Below are positions 10,672-21,791 of a DNA stretch of 64,000 bases, piece by piece. The stretch comes from Canna indica. Its lineage: Eukaryota; Streptophyta; Magnoliopsida; Zingiberales; Cannaceae. Location of the stretch: NCBI GenBank assembly GCA_034359265.1, contig CP136895.1, positions 5,830,501 to 5,894,500 on the forward strand, read 5' to 3'. How positions within the stretch are numbered: position 1 is the stretch's first letter; every line of letters begins with the position of its first letter. The notes under the pieces were generated by a model that saw nothing but the letters and a program-made list of their open reading frames with translations, was not told where the DNA came from and made no database searches. The position numbers were made by a program, and so were the translations under genes.

Positions 10672-11204
10672 TAACTATAAAATTCTGCGGCTTCTTTATT
10701 CGGTAATTCAATCTCTACCGCTGGTTGTACTTCTGATGGCAATTCTGTGACATTAATACCTGTAGTATCTGGTGGCACTGATGTCTCAGTAACTGGCTGA
10801 TGGACATTATCATTCAATTGGAATTGACCCTCAAGACTATCAAGTATCATAGTTCTATACGGATTAGATGGATTGGATAAAGAAACACCAGCATAGGAAG
10901 ATTCACCATGTGTCTGAACGACAGGATTGCTTGACGTCCCGACTTCACGTGACTCTCCGTGATAAGTCAATATAAAATATCTTGGTGCTAATCATTTGCT
11001 ATACAGATGCAGAGTGATAGTTTCCCGATCTAGAAATCATGCATTCATGCAAATGCGACACGGACATCGAATTTTATCACCGACGCTAACGAATTTCTGA
11101 TTCGAATAGACAAAATTTAGGAAGCAAGTTATGTCTAAGTGAAACTCATTCGTTAAAGCTCCACGATCAAAACGTCGGTACATCCAACTTCGATCGCCCA
11201 ACAT
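10672..11204 (-). pseudogene. TNPD-like transposase, N-terminal fragment
   Basis: The minus strand encodes a decayed Transpos_assoc domain beginning DRSWMYRRFDRGALTNEFHL with CPCRIC retained, then, in a second block, the linker region (GTSSNPVVQTHGESS, EIELPNKEAAEFY). A frameshift or stop near 10971-11036 separates the blocks. The fragment ends where the 3' subterminal array is fused on. It cannot encode a transposase and survives as part of a deletion derivative. Confidence 0.85.
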
Positions 11205-12199
11205 GATTCTGTCAATCAATGACAATATATTCAGTCAATATCCTTATAGGTGAGATGATCCTATTCCATTCGGGATTTATGTTATTCATATTGCACTAAG
11301 TATTTCTTTTTACCGCTAACTTCATTCTAAATTTCAGCAACATCTCCCTACAGTTCTTCAAATATGCATATCATTTGGGCGTGTATCGGAGAACAAGAGA
11401 GATACAATAGCCAAAATTTAAGAATGAGTTAACAGTTAAAAGAAAAAAAAACTAAGTGCAATACAAATAATTATGCTATCAAATTGTCCAATTAGGGACA
11501 ATTCAAGGGTTATATATCGTATAAAAGATCATCTACTTCTTTTACACAAACATATAATCCCCGAATGGATCTAAGGTTTTGCTAAATCATATCTGACTCG
11601 TCGATGCGTACGTGAAACGTATCAACTCGTCGGATGGATGATTATTTTCTAAATATTTCGATGCCGGTTCGATTCCACAGTGGTCGATTTCGGCACGAGT
11701 CCAAAGTGGACGATTCTAACGCGAGTCCGAAGTTGAAGATTCTAATTAATCTAAATCTAAAGATTAACAATAAAATTAATATAATTTAAATTAATCTAAA
11801 TTAATCTAAAGATTAACATTAATCTAATCTAAGCATATAAATTAACCTAAATATTTAATTAATCTAAACATCTAAGATTTAATTAATCTACACATATAAA
11901 TTTACCATAAAACATTTAAGTAATCTAGAATTAGGATTTAATAAAGGAAAAAAATAGGGTAAAAAAAACCCTATTTTTGGCGTCGGAGTCCAGTGTCTGA
12001 CATATGTCAACACGTCGGAGACTGAATAATGCTCCGGCAATCGGGGGTTTCAGCTGGTTCTACAATAAATAGAGAGGGGGCGAGTTACCTGGAGCTGGCG
12101 GCGGCGGGCGACTGCGGCGAGTGGCTCGGTGGACGACGACGGCGGGCAGATATCGGCGGCGGCAGCAACAAGGAAGAAGGAGGAAGGGGAGGGCGCAAT

Positions 12200-12582
12200 T
12201 GGGGTCGACTTAAATAAACTCATCAGCAACGACTCTCTGGTTCATTAGAAAGCCGTTGCTGATAAGTAACATCATCAGTAACGGCTCACTCGTCGGCTGA
12301 TAAGTAACATCATCAGTAGCGACTCACTCGTCCGTTAGAATACCGTTCCTGATAAGTATTTTATTTTCGCGCCGCGAGCGCATGATCGACTAAAGAGTGA
12401 TTGATTTCGTAGTCGTAACGAAGCCGTTGCTAATGTGATAATATATTTGCAACGGCTTGATCGACCATAACAAAGCCGTTGCAGATATATCACATATACA
12501 ATGGCTCGAGCGACCGTAAGAACACCGTTAAAAATAGCAATGGCTTGCGCGACCGTTGCTAATTATCACATTTCTAATAGTG
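12200..12582 (-). repeat. 5' subterminal repeats of the old CACTA
   Basis: Pairs of diverged CAGCAACGGC motifs with TCCGTTAG/GCCGTTGC partners lead out to the CACTATTAGAAA terminus at 12582. Confidence 0.7.
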
Positions 12583-13485
12583 GAGTATCGAGCAACATCA
12601 CTTGAATTCTTCATTTCATTTTGATCTTTTTGATCACCGATGTCGTGTGCTTATCAACATTGAACCCGAAATCATTCTCATTAAACCATTAATTCCTTAT
12701 TTGTTACAATCAAAATGAAGATTGAGATAACCAATGTTGAAAACCTTAGTCTTTGATGCTTTTTTTATTTTTTATTTTATTTCATTTCGGTTGCCATTTG
12801 GTTTTTTTATTTAATTGTTTTATATTTTTATTTTTGGTGTAAGAATTATTTTTATATGATTTTTTTTGTTTCATATTTTAGCATTATTTAAGTTTTAAGT
12901 TTTAATTTATTTTCACATGGTTTTCTTTTTTCTTTTATAACTATCTTATTTTTTATATATATGATTTTGTCTTTTCACATATAACTATCTTATTATTTAG
13001 TATTTGTTTGGCACAACAAGATAATTATCTAAAATATTATAAAGTGAGGGGAATATTATAATATGTTTCGAATAAATGACCTATTAATTAGATTCAACCT
13101 CATCCTTGATCACCTCCTTGTTTCCAGAGGCACTTTTAATTTGATTTGATTTCTTTGTGCGTTAGTCTTGTATTATGCCACTAAATTGCGATACATAGAT
13201 GAATCTTTAACTATCATATGTAATTTGAAAATAAATAAATTGTATATACTACACATTAGTTTGAAAGCTAAAAGAAACCTACCTAATATATATAGCAAAT
13301 TAAATATAAAATTTTATCACTTTTCAATTTAAGCTTTTAAGGTAAAAGCCGACCTTATGTGAAAAAAACATGTTCTTTCTAGAATATATTTTTTATTTAT
13401 ATCCCAATAAAATTTTTTTATATAAAATGATTGATTCATTGCACGAAGAAATCTCACTTTTGTAAGTTTTTGAAAAAATTGATGT
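12583..13485. other. AT-rich spacer
   Basis: AT-rich sequence with poly(T) and poly(A) runs. No gene, RNA or mobile-element terminus recognised. Confidence 0.5.
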
Positions 13486-13490
13486 ACGTC

Positions 13491-13868
13491 TGATGCGGAA
13501 ATGAATCAGAATCGAGGAAGGATTGCAAGAGGAAGACGCAATCAAACTTTATTCGACTGATGGTTAATTCATCAGTGATCAGAAAGATTACACAAGTAAT
13601 ACTGGGTTCTTCTGGAACATGATCCAGAGAACCTTTCAAAGGCGAAAAAAATACTGAGGAGGAAATCAAATTCAAAAAGAATCGATTCCCCTCTCAGTTT
13701 GAAATATCCTATTTATATGACTTGAAGTAAAAATGGAAAATACACTTTTGCCCTTCTCCTTTGTTTTGTTCTATATCCTTCATTAAGCCTATATTGGTCT
13801 TTTCCCTTCTTGCGTCAGGTAATACCCGTCACTGCTTACCCTTCTTCTTCCTCAAGCTAATGTCAACA
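13491..13868 (-). repeat. 3' LTR of the young copia element
   Basis: 378 bp, TG...CA, nearly identical to 18401-18777. Differences seen: T versus C at 13542, T versus A at 13610 and one extra A in the A-run near 13637. The pol frame runs on into this LTR and stops at 13829. Confidence 0.96.
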
Positions 13869-15094
13869 CTCCCCTGGCAAGTTGGTTGAATGGAGAAGGG
13901 ATTCTCCATTCCCAACTTGGAACATAGCTTCCAATGCTGAGGTGTAGGTAGAGCTTTGGTGAGAATATCAGCTGGTTGCTCCTCGCTTGAAATATATTTC
14001 GGTTCTACAATCTTGGTCTGATACTTTTCTCGGACAAAGTAACAGTCCATTTCGAGGTGTTTGGTTCGCTCATGGAAGACAGGATTATGAGTAATGTGTA
14101 ATGCGCTTTGCGAATCACAGAACAAAGGTATTATTCCTTGTTGATGTACCCCGATTTCTGTCAAGAGGTTCAATATCCATATCAGTTCAGCTGTAGTGCT
14201 AGACAATGCCCTTAATTCACTCTCCGCACTAGATCGACTAACTGTGGGCTGCTTTTTGCACTTCCAATTGACAATTGAGGAACCCAACTTGACAATGTAA
14301 CCTGTCACTGATCGCCTACTTTGGTTGCAGCCACCCCAGTCTGCGTCGGAATATCCAGTTAAGCTCATATCAGAGTTTGATGAGTAGAACAGCCCTAAAC
14401 CTACAGTTCCTTTCAGATACTTCAGAATTCTTAACGCAGCTAGGTAATGATTCACTGTAGGATTCTGGACATGCTGACTCAGTTTATGGACACTGAACAT
14501 TATGTCCGGTCTTGTAACTGTGACATACAGCAGCTTCCCTATGAGTTGTCTGTAAGCTGAGTTGTCCTCAAAAGGTTCTTCAGCTTCTGCTATCTCCTTA
14601 TCATGCTTTCTATTCAAAGCCATTGGAGTAGGTTTGAGTTTGCATTCTACCAATTCCATGTTTGATAGCAAGTCCATAATGTACTTGCATTGACAGATAT
14701 GAATTCCTGCATCACTCCTTTGTATCTCTAATCCAAGGAAGTATTTCAAGGACCCCAAGTTCTTAATTTTGAACTTGTCATTCAGATATTTTTTCAGCTC
14801 ATCTATTCCCTCACTATCAGAACCTGTGAGTATGATATCATCAACATAGATGAGAGCTAATACTATTCTGTTCTCACTTCTTTTAATGAACAAACATGGG
14901 TCTCCATTTCCTTGAACAAACCCCTTCTCTTTGATGCTAGTCGACAGCTTTGAAAACCACTGTCTCCCAGCTTGCTTCAGTCCATACAAAGATTTGTTCA
15001 GTTTGCATACCTTTTCATCTGAGACTGATCCATACCCTGGTGGAAGTCTCATATACACTTCCTCTTCAAGTTCTCCATGAATTGAGATAGGCAT
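13829..15094 (-). pseudogene. copia pol C-terminal part: reverse transcriptase and RNase H
   Basis: This frame continues the gag-pol frame after a 4-bp insertion. It carries the copia RT palm (GLKQAGRQWFSKLS, then ALIYVDDIILTG with intact YVDD), the RT tail (FKIKNLGSLKYFLGLEI), the connection (TRPDIMFSVHKLSQ) and RNase H (GYSDADWGG, SRSSAESELRALS, then EQPADILTKALP). About 410 residues are in pol frame and no stop interrupts them. The apparent initial Met is internal. The frame runs about 13 codons past the polypurine tract into the 3' LTR. It would need a frameshift or a repaired copy to be translated as part of the polyprotein. Confidence 0.94.
13869..13880 (-). other. Polypurine tract of the young copia element
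   Basis: On the minus strand, a purine-rich GGGGAG lies directly against the TG of the 3' LTR, the expected place for plus-strand priming. Confidence 0.7.
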
Positions 15095-18000
15095 TGTTCA
15101 CATCGAGTTGATGGATGGGCCAGCTTGAACTTGATGCTATGGCAAGTATTATTCTCACGGTGGCCATCTTTGACACTGGAGCAAAAGTATCAAAGTAGTC
15201 AACACCCTCAACTTGGGTGTAACCTTTGGCTACTAGTCGAGACTTATACCTGTCCACTGTGCCATCTTGATTATATTTGATCTTATATATCCATCTGCAA
15301 CCTACAGGATTTTTGCCTTCTGGTAACTTGCATACATTCCAGGTATTGTTCAATTCGAGTGCCTTTAACTCTTCTTCCATGGATTTCCTCCATACAGGGT
15401 TTGTCATTGCTTCCTCATATGTGGTTGGTTCATGTTTCACATCTATGTTGGCAATGAACCTTTTATGGTTTTCTGAAATGTTGTTTAGTCTCATGTAGTT
15501 CATCATAGGATATGGTGTACTAACATGACTTCTCTTGATTTCCTGAGGTGAATTGCTGCTCATTTGGTTACACACATAGTCTTGTAACCTCACAGGCCTC
15601 TTAATCACCCTTTTGTTCCTTCGAACAGGTGACTGATTTGTATCTTCGGCTACTTCTCTATTGATATCTGAATTGTTTCCCTCTGATATGTTGTTTGGGT
15701 CTTCATTTGACAGTCTCATATTCCTGTCATCATTGTGAGCAGATATTTCATGCATAGAGTTTTGGCTCACTCCTTTCTGGCTGTGTGTCACAGTTTTGTC
15801 ATTTTTAGTGCTGAAACAAGCTTCATCTATTGATCCATCACAATTCATTGGCACTGGATATATAGTCTTCTGTATGCAGTGCTTATTGAAAGGGAAAATG
15901 TGTTCTACAAATATCACATCTCTTGACACAGTTATGCTTTGAGTCTTCAAGTCATATACCTTGTATCCCTTTTTGCCTTGTGGATATCCAATGAAAACAG
16001 ACTCACTACCTCTAGCATCAAACTTTGTCCTCCCATGTCTCAATGTACTAGTATAACACAAGCATCCGAAAGCTCTTAAGTGGTCTAGCTTGGGTGAAGA
16101 ATTGTATAGCAACTCATAAGGACTCTTGTTTGCTAATTTGATACTTGGCATTCTATTGATTAGGTATGTAGCAGTTTGTATGCATTCACCCCAAAAAAAC
16201 TCAGGTAGTTGTGCCTGAAACCTCAAGCTTCTGGCCACTTCTAAAAGATGCTTGTGTTTCCTCTCCACAATAGCATTCTGCTGGGGTGTCTCCACACAGG
16301 AACTTTGGTGAGCAATGCCTTGATCAGCCAAAAAATCCCTCACTGTGCTGTTAAAGAATTCTGAACCATTGTATGTTCGAATTACTTTGATGCACTTATC
16401 ATACTGGTTCTTAATCATTTTCACAAAGTCTATCAATATTCCTGGGACTTGGCTTTTAAAGGAGAAAAAGAATATCCACACAGCTCTAGAATAGTCATCA
16501 ACCACAGTCAGGAAATATGAGCAACCATCAAATGTTTTAACTCTATGAGGACCCCATACATCAAGGTGTATAAGTTCAAAGCAATCAGAAGCTTTATTTA
16601 AACTTTGCGGAAAAGGTAATCTGTTCAACTTTGCAACTGGACAGATGTTGCAAAACAAGTCAGTATTACAATTCAAATCTGGTAAGTGCTTAGACAAAAA
16701 TCTCATTCTATCAGGTGGCATGTGCCCTAGTCTAAGATGCCATAAGGACAAGGTATCCAGCTTCACATTCATTGCCCTGACTTCATTCTCTTGACTGCAT
16801 TCTCCTCCTTTGGTTTCCCTCAGCACATAGAGTCCATTCTCTTCATCACCAGTACCCATCACCTCCTTCGAAACAAGGTCCTGTATGATGAAATTGGAAG
16901 GATTAAATGTTATAGAACATCTTAACCTTTTAGTCAGTCTACTCACTGACATCAGGTTGCATTTGAAGGCAGAAACTGATAAAACATTCTGTAATTGGAT
17001 ATGTTTGTTTACATGCACTGTACCAATACCAGTGATAGGTACTGAAGTGCCATTGGGTAATGAAACTCTATCCTTTTTATCAGTTTCGAAGGTATGTATC
17101 AAGTCAATTCCACTAGAGGCAATATGATCAGTTGCCCCACTGTCTAATATCCATTTCCTTTCTAATCCTCTAGAATTTCTGTTGAGTAACTCACCTGCCA
17201 TATTGACAACTGCTTTGTTGCTCAGGCTGTTATTGAACAATCCTAGCAGGGTTTGATATTGCTCTTCAGTGAAGCCACCATGATTCCCTTCTTCCTTCTT
17301 GTTTGATGAACTCTCAGGTTTGTCTTCCTCCTTGATTTCAGGTTTGTCCATCACTGCATTGTTCACTTGTCTATCACTGAACTGATTAGGATACTTTTGT
17401 TTCCCTTTGTAATTCTTGTTTCCAGAAGGATATCCATGTATTTTAAAGCAATTCTCTCGGGTATGACCTGCCCTTTTGCAGAAATCACAGAATTTTCTTT
17501 GCTGATATCCTTCATTTCCCTTTTCACTTCTAAAAACTGCCCCTTGAGACTGTTTGAATGTGTTCAATGCAACACTATCAACCAAGGCATTTCCTTGCAT
17601 GCCTATTTTCCTTTGCGACTCTTCTTGACTAAGCAAGGAATAGGCCTGATTAAGATCAGGTAGTGGCTTCATAAGTAGTATCTGACCTCTTATATGTATG
17701 TAAGAGTCATTTAGGCCCATCAAGAATTGTCTCAGCCTCATTTTTTCAATTCTGTTTCTTCCCTTGTCAGAATCATAGTCGAGATCCAAGTCTACTGCAT
17801 CCAGTTCATCCCATAGGGATTTTATCTTGGTGAAGTAGGTAGCAATGGATAAGTTTCCCTGCCTCAATGTGTAAATTTGAGCTTCCAGCTCAAAAATTCT
17901 GGGTTCATTGCTCTTTCCGAACCTATTTTCCAGGTCTAACCACATTTTATATGCTGACTTTGCATATATGACACTAGTAGTGAGCTCCGGGACAATCGAC

Positions 18001-18335
18001 TGTACTATCCAGGATCTAACTAGGTCATTGCAGCGTTTCCAAATGCTGAACATTGGAGAGTTCATTTCGGGCATTTGGATTGAGCCATCAACAAATCCCA
18101 ATTTGTTTTTTGCAGATAGTGAAATTAACATGGATTCGCGCCAAGGCAAGTAATTCTCTTGTCCAATTAACTTCACAGAAACAAGAAAAATACCTGGCGA
18201 ATCACTACTATGAATCTGATATGGATCGTTTGCATATCCTACTGCATCAGGTGTGGCACGGCTTTCCTCTTGATCTTGATTCACAGACTCGGCGACAACT
18301 GAAGGTGTCGATCTGGTCCTGCGGTTTCTCGCCAT
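15066..18335 (-). pseudogene. copia gag-protease-integrase-RT(N) polyprotein, frameshifted
   Basis: Start taken at MARNRRTRSTPS (18335), seven codons inside the longest frame. Domains in order: copia gag N-terminus (DPYQIHSSDSPGIFLVSVKL), gag body, CCHC knuckle CDFCKRAGHTRENC near residue 290, protease active site LDSGATDH near 400, integrase HHCC (HLRLGHMPPDRM with CNICPVAK), integrase core (LDVWGPHRV, RTYNGSEFF, QQNAIVERKH), chromodomain-like tail and the start of RT (CRWIYKIKYNQDGTVDRYKS, then LDVNNAYL). The second catalytic Asp of integrase, normally RTDNG, is Tyr. A 4-bp AATT insertion near 15085-15095 shifts the frame in the middle of RT. No other stop in 3.3 kb. Confidence 0.94.
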
Positions 18336-18388
18336 CTGATTTGGGAAAGAACACAAACTCTAGGTTTGATATTTCGCTCAATCGGCCC

Positions 18389-18400
18389 GCTCTGATACCA
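18389..18400 (-). other. Primer binding site (initiator tRNA-Met)
   Basis: TGGTATCAGAGC on the minus strand abuts the inner end of the 5' LTR without spacer. It matches the 3' end complement of plant initiator tRNA-Met used by most copia elements. Confidence 0.93.
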
Positions 18401-18777
18401 TGATGCGGAAATGAATCAGAATCGAGGAAGGATTGCAAGAGGAAGACGCAACCAAACTTTATTCGACTGATGGTTAATTCATCAGTGATCAGAAAGATTA
18501 CACAAGTAATACTGGGTTCATCTGGAACATGATCCAGAGAACCTTTCAAAGGCGAAAAAATACTGAGGAGGAAATCAAATTCAAAAAGAATCGATTCCCC
18601 TCTCAGTTTGAAATATCCTATTTATATGACTTGAAGTAAAAATGGAAAATACACTTTTGCCCTTCTCCTTTGTTTTGTTCTATATCCTTCATTAAGCCTA
18701 TATTGGTCTTTTCCCTTCTTGCGTCAGGTAATACCCGTCACTGCTTACCCTTCTTCTTCCTCAAGCTAATGTCAACA
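18401..18777 (-). repeat. 5' LTR of the young copia element
   Basis: 377 bp with TG...CA ends, followed by the TSD copy ACGTC. It acts as the promoter LTR for the minus-strand element. Confidence 0.96.
18619..18628 (-). promoter_or_regulatory. TATA box in the 5' LTR
   Basis: Minus strand reads CATATAAATAGG, a good TATA box in the middle of the LTR. The same motif is at about 13710-13719 in the other LTR. Confidence 0.6.
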
Positions 18778-18782
18778 ACGTC

Positions 18783-19424
18783 GGAGTCCATTAATTGGTC
18801 GACAAAGTGTCAGGTCTAGTCCGAGTTATGAGTTATGCCCCTCAAAGTCAAATGTGAATTGAGCAAAGACCAATCGAAAAAAATTGAACAGACCGATACA
18901 AATTACAAATCGATTAACCTATCAAATCTAATTTGATTGAAGCAATGTAGGTCCAATGCGTTGTCCAAGTTCTAAATCAAGCATTAATTGGCTCTACGCG
19001 TTTGCGTGAAATCGGAATGAGAGAATTTATTTCCTAATTGCGAGGGAATTGAAATATTGTGAAATTTGATCACAATTATGATAACCAACGCAAACATAAT
19101 TTCTTTAGAGGCCTTGCCTCAACTTTTATTAATTAAATGAAAAAAAAATATGACATGATTTTTTTACCGTATATACTGTATAACTTAATCAGGAAAAAAG
19201 TATTACATTATTGATCAGGAGAGACCATTTAAATTTGATTTTAAGATGGAAGGTACGTGATGCAGTCAGATATAGTTTTGGCTCCATAAATCAATTGACT
19301 ATGCTTTGTATTTTTCTAATTATTGAGAAAAGTGTAGGAGGAGCGCCTACGTACGTACATACATACCATGTGGTGAGATGTTGATGTACTCGGAATCCTA
19401 GGCATGCACACGCGCAGAAAAAGC
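18783..19424. other. Spacer between the copia element and the Tourist-like MITE
   Basis: No gene recognised. AT-rich sequence with a short ACGTACGTACATACATACC run around 19350. Confidence 0.45.
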
Positions 19425-19427
19425 TTA

Positions 19428-20281
19428 GGTGCTATTTAGTTAGCGAAAATTATTTTTTAATTTGATTTCAGTGAAATTGAAAATTTGATTTCGAAAATTT
19501 AATTTTGATTTTTAATTTTTAATTTTTTGAAAACGCGTTTGGTTAAGAAAAATAACATCAGTTTTGGCCAGTTGAAACTAGTGAATATTTATTTAGTTAT
19601 AAAAAATAATATTAATTTTTTTGAATATTTTTAGTAGTAATTAAATGTTTAGTTAGTTAACAAAATTAAATGTTTGCTAATATGATTATAAAATATTTAT
19701 ATGATTTAATTAATTAAGTTATTATTTGAAAAAAAAATATTAATTAAGTTACTGATGATTTAAGATTTTTTTATTCAATTAGATATAAAAATTAATTAAT
19801 AGTTATTATATATATTTTTTAAAAAGTCAAATGGTCTAAAATTAGTTTTGATTAAATTATAAATAGATCAACTTTAAGAAAATGGAGTTATTTAAAATTT
19901 GGGTTTGAGTCAATTAGATATAAATTGGTCTAATTGATTTATAAATTTAAGATAATAATTTCAGTTGAAAATAACAATTTTTATTTTTATTTTTAAAAAT
20001 TAGATATAGTTTGATTTATATTTAAATTAATTATTTTTATAAAAAATATTTATAATTATAAAGTTGTCACTGTATTTTGATAACGAAACCGATAGTCTCG
20101 AAATCATAAAAAACAACATTATGGTGTTTTCATTTTTATTAAGAAAATTGATTTTGTTTTCATTCTGATTTCGATTTAGTTTCATAAAAATGCTCAACCA
20201 AATACATTTTCGTAAGCAATTTTGATTTCAGTGAAATCAAAATCATGAAAACAAATTTGATTTCGCTAATCAAACAGGCCC
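19428..20281. mobile_element. Tourist-like (PIF/Harbinger-type) MITE
   Basis: The termini are imperfect inverted repeats: GGTGCTATTTAGTTAGCGAAA at the left, and on the right the inverse of GGGCCTGTTTGATTAGCGAAA. Both flanks are TTA (19425-19427 and 20282-20284), the TSD of PIF/Harbinger and Tourist elements. The interior is AT-rich with no coding frame, 854 bp in all. A related, more decayed copy lies at about 49270-50073. Confidence 0.8.
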
Positions 20282-20284
20282 TTA

Positions 20285-21640
20285 TTGTCTACTGAATACC
20301 ATTTTAATTTAATTTTTTTTGCAATAACCCTACATTTTCTCCTCTTTTGCAAAACCTTATTGTAAAGAGGAGAAATAATAATGATAACAAGCAGCAAGCA
20401 AACAAGAAACATATGACATTCTGTTAAGTGCATGCGAATAGTTCCAGATATCTTCAAAATCGTACGTACGTGGTCTTGCTTGGATTCAAATGGAGTTTTT
20501 ACCTCTTACATCTACCATTACCTTTCAACTCAACTCAAAGCCAAGGAGAAGATGCGAACTTTAAACAATATTTTACAGACTAAGGTTATGCGTGAGCAAG
20601 TACAGGTATATGCTGCAGTAACACTTAAATTAATTCCCGGCAGAATTCAATCATATGCCAACTTTGAACATTTAATGGAGACTCGGAGGTTTCCTGTTCA
20701 CGAGCACATTAATTTACAGCTTCGCATCGCTCGTTTTACCCAAATGGATTCGGACCTTGCGCAGGCATGCGAACAAACTCGATTTATTTGCATTACGACA
20801 CCGAATGCTCGCGCTGCGTCCGTGATGTGTGATTCCAAGCACAAACCGATGGATGGATGCCGTACGTTGGTCTCAAAGCGGTCTCCCTCCTACTTAGTAC
20901 TTACCACGTAATATGATCATATTATTAAAGATCAGGCCCTGCCTGCCTGCTTCTAATTCTTTCACTTCCCCTCCTACAGCTACTATGCGTTAGCAAATTA
21001 ATCACTGTTTTCCCTTTGTTTATTCACCACCAATGCATGCCAAAACAGACTTTCTACTACTTTGTACCTTTCTTTGCCAATAATTTAAAACTGGAAGCAA
21101 AGGTCAAGGAGATGGTAGAGAGAGATTGCCAATAATTAAAATCTGGAAGAAAAGGTCAAGGGGAGAGAGAGAGAGAGAGTGAGGACCCACGACTGTGGGG
21201 CGTGTCTCCGCTGCTGGACAAATCTGCCACCCGAACAATAATGCATGGGGCGTTTGTAGTGTAGTCCAAAGAGACAGGCTCTCAATCCCCAAAATCTGTA
21301 GCCACCCTAAAGGCTACCTTCTTCTTATCCTCCAGCATCTTGCTCTTCTCTATCTAGCTAGTGAATTTACAGTCGCCCCTTCGCTTCTTACTTCTTAAGA
21401 CATGCGTTGTGTCATTTAGTCCACAATTTAGTCCAGGAACTCCCTGTCGTCCATAGGCACCTCCCTTGGCTTCTGCTTCTTCTTCTTTCGACCTAGCGGC
21501 ATTTACTTTGTACCACAGAGTAGGCATGAACATGCATGAGCAAGCAATGAAGCTGGGTGGAGAAGAAGAGTAGCTAGCGTTTGTGAAGTGGAGAATAATA
21601 ATAATTGGCACGCATGCATTTATTGCTCCGGGTAAATTAA
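20285..21640. other. Spacer and upstream region of the bHLH gene
   Basis: An open frame at 20432-20911 has no recognisable domain and compositionally looks like chance. From about 20930 on the sequence becomes gene-flank-like, with a GA run at 21164-21180 on the plus strand and CT-rich tracts. No clear TATA box was identified. Confidence 0.4.
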
Positions 21641-21791
21641 TGAAGAGGAGAATTTAAGGGCGACGCCGGTTCCGACTGTGAAGAGGGGAGTTGGTAAGGA
21701 AGGAGCAGCAGTCCGAGGAGAACTGCCGCAGCAGCCCGCGCGGAGGAGAAGAGGTAGCGGTCAAATTCTCATCTGTAGCTGCTGCATTGAA

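Larger units (their letters stand above)
10311..12582 (-). mobile_element. Old CACTA deletion derivative, reversed
   Basis: The right end (5' end on the minus strand) reads CACTATTAGAAA back from 12582, followed by decayed GCAACGGC repeats. The left end at about 10311 (GAGTACTATTGGAATAAC) is a mutated CACTACTAGAAAAATG followed by CATCAGTAACGGC. Between them lie only the 3' subterminal array, the first part of TNPD, the decayed 190-bp hairpin (11281-11471), two or three minisatellite units (about 11680-11740) and a degenerate GC-rich leader. Everything from mid-TNPD to the 3' array has been deleted, with the junction near 10670. No clear TSD remains, consistent with age. Confidence 0.75.
13491..18777 (-). 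mobile_element. Young Ty1/copia LTR retrotransposon, nearly full length
   Basis: Two LTRs (13491-13868 and 18401-18777) start TG and end CA and differ by two substitutions and one A. The 5-bp TSD ACGTC is perfect at 13486-13490 and 18778-18782. Next to the 5' (right-hand) LTR is TGGTATCAGAGC, the initiator tRNA-Met primer site. Next to the 3' LTR is a purine tract, GCCAGGGGAG on the minus strand. Order of domains gag, zinc knuckle, protease, integrase, reverse transcriptase, RNase H is that of copia. Two lesions (integrase Asp to Tyr, 4-bp frameshift before the RT YVDD) make it defective on its own despite the recent insertion. Confidence 0.96.

Noticed and set aside
20432..20911. 159-codon open frame upstream of the bHLH gene
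   Set aside because: No domain, no signal of codon bias and no neighbouring exon; it could be chance.
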